DNA from: Pseudidiomarina piscicola | Lineage (GTDB): Bacteria > Pseudomonadota > Gammaproteobacteria > Enterobacterales > Alteromonadaceae | Reading direction: 5' to 3' | Assembly: GCF_902806985.1 (NCBI RefSeq) | Contig: NZ_CADCXY010000003.1 | Coordinates: forward strand, 124,001-188,000 | DNA: 64,000 bases | Shown: one piece after another, positions 18,296 to 25,126 of the stretch | Layout: every line of letters starts with the position of its first letter | Position numbering within the stretch: the stretch's first letter is position 1 | Notes under the pieces: generated by a model | What the model was told of the DNA's origin: nothing | Database searches by the model: none | Seen by the model: the letters and a program-made list of their open reading frames with translations, nothing else | Translations under genes and position numbers: made by a program

Positions 18296-18316
18296 TTTGT
18301 ATAAAATTTATACAAA
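18296..18316. promoter_or_regulatory. Perfect 10-bp inverted repeat, possible operator of the paralog array
   Basis: TTTGTATAAA (18296-18305) and TTTATACAAA (18307-18316) are exact reverse complements separated by a single A. The site lies 33 bases before the first paralog and just downstream of a TATAAT hexamer (18282-18287). No convincing -35 accompanies that hexamer. The position near a probable transcription start suits a dimeric regulator, but AT-rich sequence alone can produce such symmetry. Confidence 0.5.
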
Positions 18317-18349
18317 TTTAGGCACTCGCAAGATAGCAAGGACAAACCA

Positions 18350-19441
18350 ATGAACACAAAACAAATAGCCACTTTAGGCGTCGTTCTTATCGCCTGCGTC
18401 GGCGGAATCTCATTCGCCCATGCCCAAGTTGCAACCGGCGAGACCAATGTCAAGGTTGAGGGCTTTTTCACCGGTAGCTATAACGACAATACCCTACCTG
18501 ATGGTATTACCACAGAGATGCTTCCGTTAGCGTTCGAGCTTACGATCGAGCAAGATCTTATTGCGCCTACTATTGTCGAGACGATAGATACAATTGACCG
18601 TTATGAGGGGGTTGAGCAGACCGTTTCAGTGAAAGTTTTTGATGAGCTTGGTAACGTACTCTATGAGGAAACCCGAAGCTCACTGGATGCCGAGCCAGAC
18701 TTCTTCAGGGTTGCAACTAGTTTAACGGTACCACAAGGGCCTGAACTTGCAGATCGAGAGGGATTTTCAACGCAAATTCACTTTGCTGATGAAGTTGGCA
18801 TCCGTCGCCTTGACTTATATTTAGGTGCGGTATCAGAGTTCTACTTTTGGGATGGCGGTCCATTTTCGCAAATAGAAGAGGCTGCCTTCATGCAGCCGGA
18901 ACCGTTGTTCGCCAGTTACGGTGGTTTCCCTACCTTCTTGGTTGGGGATAACCTGCAGCCGATCGATCTGTACGTCGATCAGAGCACTGCGCCGGTTTTC
19001 GACGACAACCCTACCAACGAACTTCCTGACGATAATCCAAATGACTACGAGGCGGTATTCTATGGCTACACCACAACTATCAGTGCTCTTATTCAAGATA
19101 GTGATGGTGACGGAGTACCAGATGAAGCCGACAACTGCGCAGCGTCGCAGCTCGATGAAACCGTGATATTTGATGGCTGGCTGAATTCATGGGTCACCAA
19201 CTATGTTGATGAAAGCGGTTGTTCGATCATGGACCACTACGCTGCCTGCAATGCCGAAGAGGAAGAACAGTCAAGCTCACCTTGGGGCTGGTTCCAGCCG
19301 GTATATAGCGGTCCTAACTACTGTGAGACACAGGTGGTTTATCAACTGCAGTCTAGCGGCCTTATCGACGCCAACGAGGGACGTATGCTGCGTAGAGCTT
19401 TGAGCCGTTCATACAGTACCGATGAACCAAGGTATCAATAA
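18350..19441 (+). CDS. Exported paralog 1 of 7: type-B N-domain, Asp-rich loop, four-Cys WGWFQP module
   Basis: I do not recognise a named family. A Sec signal peptide (MNTKQIATLGVVLIACVGGI, cleavage near AHA-QV) leads 363 residues. The N-domain (about 25-245) opens with VKVEGFF and contains LFASYGGFPTFL, the mark of the type-B domain shared with paralogs 4, 5 and 7. A thrombospondin-type-3-like loop DSDGDGVPDEADNC (250-263) precedes the conserved module: GWLNSWVTNYVDESGCSIMD, YAAC, a Glu-rich stretch, SSPWGWFQPV, YCETQVVYQLQ and EGRMLRRAL. The four module cysteines are shared by all seven paralogs. AAGGA precedes the ATG by 7 bases. It is the first array gene, behind the 18296 inverted repeat. 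Confidence 0.85.
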   Translation: MNTKQIATLGVVLIACVGGISFAHAQVATGETNVKVEGFFTGSYNDNTLPDGITTEMLPLAFELTIEQDLIAPTIVETIDTIDRYEGVEQTVSVKVFDELGNVLYEETRSSLDAEPDFFRVATSLTVPQGPELADREGFSTQIHFADEVGIRRLDLYLGAVSEFYFWDGGPFSQIEEAAFMQPEPLFASYGGFPTFLVGDNLQPIDLYVDQSTAPVFDDNPTNELPDDNPNDYEAVFYGYTTTISALIQDSDGDGVPDEADNCAASQLDETVIFDGWLNSWVTNYVDESGCSIMDHYAACNAEEEEQSSSPWGWFQPVYSGPNYCETQVVYQLQSSGLIDANEGRMLRRALSRSYSTDEPRYQ

Positions 19442-19442
19442 A

Positions 19443-19468
19443 ATTGAACCCGGGGTTCTATTTTTTAT
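19443..19468 (+). terminator. Weak terminator-like hairpin between paralogs 1 and 2
   Basis: GAACC and GGTTC surround CGG and are followed by TATTTTTTAT. The stem has only five pairs, so read-through into paralog 2 is likely. Confidence 0.3.
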
Positions 19469-19521
19469 CGCTTAATAAGCTGGATATACTGGCGAATTAC
19501 TACAAACATGAGCATAAACCA

Positions 19522-20469
19522 ATGAAAAACATTAAAAAGATAACAAGTACAACGCTACTAGCAGCTCCTTTTTTGCTTGCTACATCAGTGGCACAGGCAG
19601 AAATTCAGACCTATGTTATTAACGGTAATCTAAGCTCTTTTGATTCGACTTTTTTTAGTGAGCAAACAAACTCAGAACTAAGTGACTTTACGTTAACAAT
19701 CGAAGTTGAGTCGAATGCAGTCTTAGTTTATTCAGATCCCGAAACAGAAGTGTACACCAATGCAGTGATGACATTTACTACCCGAAGTGAGGGTAATAAC
19801 GGTGTTGACTGGGTCGAGACGTTCCCCGCTCCTGCAGGGGGCGGTACCGTAAACGAAATTTCATTCACAAAATTTGGTGGCGTAACCGATGAAATGGAGC
19901 TTAGCCTAGATTTTACATCCGGAAGTTATCGCTTTGTCGAGACCGCAACGATAACACAAATCGCTCAACCCTTTATCGACTTGTCGGGTAACTTTGTAGG
20001 CATTCTGACTGGGGCTTATGCAGCCGATGTGGTGTATGAAGCAATCGGTTATAACTCCGGGGGAGATCAAACCTGGCGTGTCTATGGCGAAGGGGTAACG
20101 ACCAGTATTGTTGGTACCTTAGATGACTTCGATACTGATGGCGACGGCGTTTCTGATAGCAACGATCTTTGTTCAGTATCGATACTTGATGAAACCGTAA
20201 TGTTTGATGGCTGGTTAAATTCAGGGGTCACCAACCATGTTGATGAAAGCGGTTGTTCGATTATGGACCATTACGCTGCGTGTGCAGTTGAAGAAGACGA
20301 GCAGCCTAGTTCACCTTGGGGCTGGTTCCAGCCGGTATCGAGTGGGCCAAGCTACTGTGAAACGCAAGTGGTTTACGGACTGCAGTCTGACGGTGTTATT
20401 GATCACATGGAAGGTCGCATGCTGCGCAATGCGTTGAGACTTTCTTACGATTCTGACGTGCCAAGATAG
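19522..20469 (+). CDS. Exported paralog 2 of 7: type-A N-domain, Asp-rich loop, four-Cys WGWFQP module
   Basis: Protein of 315 residues from the ATG at 19522, which opens a clear signal peptide (MKNIKKITSTTLLAAPFLLA, cleavage near AQA-EI). A frame start at 19444 would add 26 residues ahead of the signal and is unlikely. The type-A N-domain starts YVINGNLSSFDSTFF and ends PFIDLSGNFVGILTGAYAADVVYE. The loop DTDGDGVSDSNDLC begins at residue 204. The C-terminal module is nearly identical to paralog 3 in protein and DNA. The leader ending in AAACCAATG resembles those of paralogs 1 and 3. Function unknown. Confidence 0.85.
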   Translation: MKNIKKITSTTLLAAPFLLATSVAQAEIQTYVINGNLSSFDSTFFSEQTNSELSDFTLTIEVESNAVLVYSDPETEVYTNAVMTFTTRSEGNNGVDWVETFPAPAGGGTVNEISFTKFGGVTDEMELSLDFTSGSYRFVETATITQIAQPFIDLSGNFVGILTGAYAADVVYEAIGYNSGGDQTWRVYGEGVTTSIVGTLDDFDTDGDGVSDSNDLCSVSILDETVMFDGWLNSGVTNHVDESGCSIMDHYAACAVEEDEQPSSPWGWFQPVSSGPSYCETQVVYGLQSDGVIDHMEGRMLRNALRLSYDSDVPR

Positions 20470-20493
20470 AAAATAGCTTGTCTATCAAACAGC

Positions 20494-20519
20494 CAAACCC
20501 CTCTTCGGAGGGGTTTTTT
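20494..20519 (+). terminator. Intrinsic terminator after paralog 2
   Basis: AAACCCCTC and GAGGGGTTT enclose the stable loop TTCG, followed by a T run. Confidence 0.95.
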
Positions 20520-20680
20520 ATTGCTAAGCGCAAAATAACAAATACATATAACTATAATATTTATTACATTGCCGGTTCGACATTGCTCTTCTAGCTTAAG
20601 TTATCGGCTTCAATTTTTATCGGCACAGATTGGCAGTAGGTCGTTGGATACTTATTTATAACTATAATGAGAGCAAGCCA

Positions 20681-21619
20681 ATGAAAAAGTTTAAAAAAAT
20701 AACAAATGCGACGCTACTAGCTGCGCCTCTTTTGCTTGCCACATCGGTGGCGAACGCAGAAGTACAGACCTATATCATAGAAGGGGATTTAAGCTATTTT
20801 GATTCGACTTTCTATGATGAACAGGGCAATGCCGCGATGACAAACTTTAGATTAACAATAGACGTAGAGACGACGGCAGTCTTAGTTTATTCAGATCCCG
20901 AAACAGAAGTGTACCACAATGTGGTGATGACCTTCGTTACTAATAGTTCGGGCCCCAGCGGTGGCATAACGAGCTTTCCAGTGCCTGGCGGCGGTGGCAC
21001 CGTGAACGAAATCACCTACACAAAAAGTGGGGGGATCGATCAACTAGACTTGAGCTTAGATTTTGTGTGGTCAGAGTACAGGTTTGTTGAAACAGCAACG
21101 ATAACTCAAATTCAGCAACCGTTTATTGGGTTGATGGGTGGTTTTCCAGGTGTCCTGACCGGAACGTACGCGGCAGATGTAGTGTATGAGGGCACTGCCT
21201 ATAATGCTCAGGAAACGCAAGTTTGGCATATATACGGCGAAGGTATTGCAACCAGTATTGTTGGTACGCTTGATGTCTTTGACACCGATGGTGATGGAAT
21301 TGCAGATGATGTCGATGTTTGCTCGGTGTCGATACTTGATGAAACCGTGATGTTCGACGGCTGGTTAAACTCAGGCGTAACCAACTACGTTGATGAAAGC
21401 GGTTGTTCGATTATGGACCATTACGCTGCATGTGAAGCTGAAGAAGAAGAGCAGCCTAGTTCACCTTGGGGTTGGTTCCAGCCGGTTTCGAGTGGGCCAA
21501 GCTACTGTGAAACGCAAGTGGTTTACGGACTGCAGTCTGACGGTGTTATTGATCACATGGAAGGTCGCATGCTGCGCAATGCGTTGAGACTTTCTTACGA
21601 TTCTGAAGGGCCAAGATAA
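20681..21619 (+). CDS. Exported paralog 3 of 7: type-A N-domain, near-duplicate of paralog 2
   Basis: Protein of 312 residues from the ATG at 20681 (MKKFKKITNATLLAAPLLLA, cleavage near ANA-EV). A frame start at 20630 would place 17 residues before the signal. The type-A N-domain opens YIIEGDLSYFDSTFYDE. The loop DTDGDGIADDVDVC starts at residue 201. From ILDETVMFDGW to the end it matches paralog 2 almost residue for residue, and long stretches of DNA are identical, for example the codons for VYSDPETEVY and the last 120 bases. A 210-base gap separates it from paralog 2 and it has its own terminator. No function can be assigned. Confidence 0.85.
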   Translation: MKKFKKITNATLLAAPLLLATSVANAEVQTYIIEGDLSYFDSTFYDEQGNAAMTNFRLTIDVETTAVLVYSDPETEVYHNVVMTFVTNSSGPSGGITSFPVPGGGGTVNEITYTKSGGIDQLDLSLDFVWSEYRFVETATITQIQQPFIGLMGGFPGVLTGTYAADVVYEGTAYNAQETQVWHIYGEGIATSIVGTLDVFDTDGDGIADDVDVCSVSILDETVMFDGWLNSGVTNYVDESGCSIMDHYAACEAEEEEQPSSPWGWFQPVSSGPSYCETQVVYGLQSDGVIDHMEGRMLRNALRLSYDSEGPR

Positions 21620-21644
21620 AAGAAGTGTTTGTCTATCAGAAACA

Positions 21645-21672
21645 CAAACCCCTCCTCGGAGGGGTTTTTTTA
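21645..21672 (+). terminator. Intrinsic terminator after paralog 3
   Basis: AAACCCCTC and GAGGGGTTT enclose CTCG and are followed by seven T residues. It is almost the same hairpin as that after paralog 2, so the duplicated unit probably included the terminator. Confidence 0.95.
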
Positions 21673-21779
21673 TGATCTTTGACATATTGCTGAACGGGCC
21701 TTTTCGACTAGGTTTTAAGCTACCAGCCAAAAGCGTTGACGCAGGTGATCACCCCTTCTAGGGAAACTAAGGACTCAAT

Positions 21780-22727
21780 ATGAAAAATACAGCGATAGCT
21801 CTACTTGTAACTGTGGTTGTGCTGCTTATACCCGGTACGACACAAGCTCAAACATTAACCGACACTGTCACCATAGAGGGGCAGTTGACCCAGCTCGAAA
21901 ATAGTTTTCAGGGGCCGACAGCTCTGGATCCGGGCGCTCGTTTTGTGGCCACTATTTTGCAAGACCGTACTACACCACTCAGTTCTTCGACCGCTTCCAT
22001 GAAACTCTATGAAACTGCGATGCTAGAAATGGAGGTGGTCTTCTATGATGAACTAGGAACGCCAATAGGAACTCCTATTGTAACGAGTTATTCCGCTGCA
22101 ACGTTACCTTCACTGATCCGTCGAGATGCAGAGTTTACATTTGACCCTGCTGCGCTCGATCAAGCCTCTTACGCTATCGAAGGCACTGATATTAATGGCC
22201 GCAATATGGAGAGCTGGATTGATATCGATGAAACGACGCAGGCATTATTCACCGACACCAGCGCTTATCCGGCTCTCGTTGAGGGAGTGGTCGACGCATC
22301 ATTCTCATTTTATGCCATGAATGGCGACCAAGGCCGTGGCATCTCGGTGACTGCGGCTGGCACAGTTGAAAGTATCACTATTGTTTTCATCGACACTGAT
22401 AATGATGGCGTAGCCGACTACTTGGATCAGTGCGGCAACTCAGTAGCCAGCGAAACCGTAATGTTCGATTGGCTCGATTCGGGAGTCAGTAATTACGTTG
22501 ATGAAGCGGGCTGCACCATCATGGATGTCTATGCTGCGTGCGAAGTTGAAGAAGAAGAGCAGCCTAGTTCACCTTGGGGCTGGTTCCAGCCGGTTTATAG
22601 TGGTCCAAGCCACTGCGAAACCCAAGTGGTCTACCAACTGCAAGCTGACGGTGTGATCGATTACACCGAAGGTCGCATGTTGCGCAATGCACTGAGCCTC
22701 TCGTATAGCTCGAATGAACCGGGTTAA
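21780..22727 (+). CDS. Exported paralog 4 of 7: type-B N-domain, Asp-rich loop, four-Cys WGWFQP module
   Basis: Protein of 315 residues with signal MKNTAIALLVTVVVLLIPGT (cleavage near TQA-QT). The N-domain opens VTIEGQLTQLENSF and contains the type-B mark LFTDTSAYPALVEG. The loop DTDNDGVADYLDQC begins at residue 205, with Asn in the third position. The C-terminal module keeps all four cysteines: loop DQC, AGCTIMD, YAAC and HCETQVV. SSPWGWFQPV and EGRMLRNAL are intact. AAGGACTCAAT lies just before the ATG. The gene is a separate unit between terminators. Confidence 0.85.
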   Translation: MKNTAIALLVTVVVLLIPGTTQAQTLTDTVTIEGQLTQLENSFQGPTALDPGARFVATILQDRTTPLSSSTASMKLYETAMLEMEVVFYDELGTPIGTPIVTSYSAATLPSLIRRDAEFTFDPAALDQASYAIEGTDINGRNMESWIDIDETTQALFTDTSAYPALVEGVVDASFSFYAMNGDQGRGISVTAAGTVESITIVFIDTDNDGVADYLDQCGNSVASETVMFDWLDSGVSNYVDEAGCTIMDVYAACEVEEEEQPSSPWGWFQPVYSGPSHCETQVVYQLQADGVIDYTEGRMLRNALSLSYSSNEPG

Positions 22728-22757
22728 TGCGTGAATAAATGTTGATTGAATAACGAC

Positions 22758-22783
22758 AGCCCCTCTGCGGAGGGGCTTTTTTA
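22758..22783 (+). terminator. Intrinsic terminator after paralog 4
   Basis: AGCCCCTC and GAGGGGCT enclose TGCG and are followed by a T run. Confidence 0.95.
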
Positions 22784-22953
22784 TGAGTTAGTGCTTAGTT
22801 CAGCCGCGTGCGAAGTTGAAGTGGCGTAACGGAGATCACATAAAATAAACATTTAGATACATCACAAAACAAATTGTTTAAAAAGTGTTCAGGCGCTAGT
22901 TTCACAGTGAACTTGACGTGTCCGCAACTCATTAAAACTAGAAAGGTGGTGTT

Positions 22954-23988
22954 ATGCGTTCCTTATATTCGACAATCGCATCAATTGCTTTAGCGCTCTT
23001 CGCTGTAAGCTTTAGTGCTCCAGCAGCAGCTCAGCAGGCAGGCCAACAAACGGTCATTATCGAAGGTGATATTTTTGAAAGTAATATTCCTGCCTTACAA
23101 CCCTATCAAGAGGACTTCCCTCTGTCTTTCATTGCCTCGGTGAAAGAAAACTTAGACACCGCTCAGCAAGATTGGGCCCCCTTTGGTGGAAAGGCGTACT
23201 TTGACGCTACCTATGAAATATCAATGCAAATATTTGGCCCAGAGCAACAATTATTGTACTCCCAAACGTTAAGTTCCGAGGGCCCTGAGGGCGAGTTTTT
23301 CTCCGACAATATCGCTTTTTTTGGATTTGATTCGGGCGAAGAACAAGAACTAATGATGATGGAAGGAGCATTTTGGGGGCTTATGACAGGCGGTGAATTT
23401 GGCTTTTTCACCAGCGAAATCGGGCTAGGTTATACGCCGTTTTTAAGTGGGCCGGAAGGTCCGCAAGGCGAAATGGTACCATTGCTTATTCCAGAGCTAG
23501 GCTCGCTATTTGCCGACACCTCGGGGTATCCGGTGCTGACCACAGGACCAACCTTTGTTCCCTTTGACTATCGTTCGTCTAGTGATGTGGGAGGCCCTCA
23601 AATACGTGTAGAAGAGGAGCGAGAAGACATTGCCTCAGGCGTTGCTCTGTTGATCACTTATGGCGACTTAGACTCTGATGGCGATGGTGTGCCTGATCTC
23701 GTAGACAGTTGCCCCGCGTCCATCCTCGATGGAAACGTTGTGCTAAGCGCATTGGACTCTGGCGTAAGTAACTATGTAGGTGAAGATGGCTGTAGCTTGA
23801 TGGACCGTTTTGCCGCCTGTGAAGCCGAAGCGGAAGAGCAACCTAGCTCACCATGGGGCTGGTTCCAGCCGGTGTTTAGCGGCCCAAGCCAGTGCGAACG
23901 CGATGTAATCTATGACGCGCAAAACGAGCAGCTTATTGACTATACCGAAGGCCGGATGTTGCGCAACATATTGTCTAACAACGATTAA
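22954..23988 (+). CDS. Exported paralog 5 of 7: type-B N-domain, Asp-rich loop, four-Cys WGWFQP module
   Basis: Protein of 344 residues with signal MRSLYSTIASIALALFAVSF (cleavage near AAA-QQ). The N-domain opens VIIEGDIFESNIPALQPYQ and carries the type-B mark LFADTSGYPVLTTG. It also has a Gly- and Glu-rich central insertion (EEQELMMMEGAFWGLMTGGE). The loop DSDGDGVPDLVDSC starts at residue 240. The module is close to that of paralog 6 (DGCSLMDRFAACEAEAEEQP, QCERDVIYDAQNEQLIDY) and ends abruptly after RMLRNILSNND. AGAAAGGTGGTG gives a ribosome site before the ATG. Only 12 bases separate it from paralog 6, so the two form an operon. Confidence 0.85.
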   Translation: MRSLYSTIASIALALFAVSFSAPAAAQQAGQQTVIIEGDIFESNIPALQPYQEDFPLSFIASVKENLDTAQQDWAPFGGKAYFDATYEISMQIFGPEQQLLYSQTLSSEGPEGEFFSDNIAFFGFDSGEEQELMMMEGAFWGLMTGGEFGFFTSEIGLGYTPFLSGPEGPQGEMVPLLIPELGSLFADTSGYPVLTTGPTFVPFDYRSSSDVGGPQIRVEEEREDIASGVALLITYGDLDSDGDGVPDLVDSCPASILDGNVVLSALDSGVSNYVGEDGCSLMDRFAACEAEAEEQPSSPWGWFQPVFSGPSQCERDVIYDAQNEQLIDYTEGRMLRNILSNND

Positions 23989-24000
23989 GGAGATGGGTCA

Positions 24001-24951
24001 ATGCTTGGTAATGATTCGAAAAAAATAGCACCAGCGGCGGCGCTGCTGGTGCTACTCACAGCCAGCGGCTGCAGTGAGCTGCATGAGTATGTGATTGAAG
24101 GTGAAGTAACATCGTTTGAGTATAGCGAGTTTAGTTCAGTAGAAAATGATGCCGTGTCAGATTTCAAGCTTGAAGCACAAGTTGATTTCTTTCCTTTTCC
24201 TGGACCTTATATCGATGATGGCACGACAAAGGCCTATAACGACATTATTGAGTACTTTAACCTAGTCAGTAGCGGGGCCCAACTGGATATCGTGATGGAT
24301 TTTCCAGAATTCCCCGACAACGTCAGTATCAATAATAGTTTCTATAGTAAAGCCAATGGTGTGGATGTGTTCCTGATGGAGCTTGACTATGAGCAATCGG
24401 GCTTGCGTACATACCATCGTTTTGAGATGTCGCAACTAGGTTCACCTTTTATTGACTTAGTGACGGCTTATCCGGAGCTATTTTCTGGCAGCTATGCCAC
24501 CGAGGTAGCTTACGAGTCGCAAACGACGGATGTTGCGACCACTGCAGTCGTCAGTACGATTTCCGCAGCAGGTACTACAACCAGCGTTATCGACCGAGTG
24601 ATATCTGAACTAGACCTCGATGGTGACGGTATTGACGATGCTCTGGACCAATGCCCATCTTCTGATTTAGCTGAAACCGTGAGCTTTAATTGGCTTGAAA
24701 CGGGTGTTGCGAACCCAGTGGGAGCGAACGGCTGTAGCTTGATGGACCGTTTTGCCGCTTGTGAAGCCGAAGCAGAAGAGCAGCCAAGCTCACCTTGGGG
24801 CTGGTTCCAGCCGGTGGTTAGTGGACCAACGCAGTGTGAACGCGATGTGATTTATGGCGCGCAAAATGAGGGGCTGATTGACTATACCGAAGGCCGCATG
24901 TTGCGACGTGCGTTAAGCACCTACTACAACGCCGAGAATGGCGAAGATTAG
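24001..24951 (+). CDS. Exported paralog 6 of 7: predicted lipoprotein with type-A N-domain
   Basis: Protein of 316 residues whose N-terminus is a lipoprotein signal rather than a cleavable Sec peptide: LVLLTASGC with the lipidated Cys at residue 24. The mature protein starts CSELHEYVIEGEVTSFEY, the type-A opening, and later shows PFIDLVTAYPELFSGSYATE like paralogs 2 and 3. The loop DLDGDGIDDALDQC starts at residue 205. The C-terminal module matches paralog 5 closely. AAGGAGA lies about 8 bases before the ATG. Co-transcription of a soluble form (paralog 5) with a membrane-anchored form suggests partner proteins; this is inference. The residue after the lipidated Cys is Ser, which fits outer-membrane sorting. 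Confidence 0.85.
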   Translation: MLGNDSKKIAPAAALLVLLTASGCSELHEYVIEGEVTSFEYSEFSSVENDAVSDFKLEAQVDFFPFPGPYIDDGTTKAYNDIIEYFNLVSSGAQLDIVMDFPEFPDNVSINNSFYSKANGVDVFLMELDYEQSGLRTYHRFEMSQLGSPFIDLVTAYPELFSGSYATEVAYESQTTDVATTAVVSTISAAGTTTSVIDRVISELDLDGDGIDDALDQCPSSDLAETVSFNWLETGVANPVGANGCSLMDRFAACEAEAEEQPSSPWGWFQPVVSGPTQCERDVIYGAQNEGLIDYTEGRMLRRALSTYYNAENGED

Positions 24952-24990
24952 CCTGACTATTTAGGTGTTACTTCAAACAAAACCTAGACC

Positions 24991-25019
24991 AAGCAGCCTG
25001 CTGAGCAGGCTGCTTTTTT
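24991..25019 (+). terminator. Intrinsic terminator after paralogs 5-6
   Basis: AAGCAGCCTG and CAGGCTGCTT pair perfectly around CTGAG and are followed by a T run. Confidence 0.95.
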
Positions 25020-25126
25020 GTGTCTGTAAAGCTGGCATTATTGTGTAATGACTTATTTTCAATTATGTTGGATGTAAGCATGCGAGAATCACCTCGTATG
25101 ATAAAATAAAACAAAGGAAACGAAGC

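Noticed and set aside
18241..18471. Minus-strand frame of 76 codons overlapping the start of paralog 1
   Set aside because: It covers the AT-rich promoter region and the paralog signal peptide; no ribosome site and no protein-like features.
20380..20460. EF-hand in the EGRML region of the paralogs
   Set aside because: The DGVID--E pattern matches only the second half of an EF loop; first and third ligand positions are not acidic and vary between copies.
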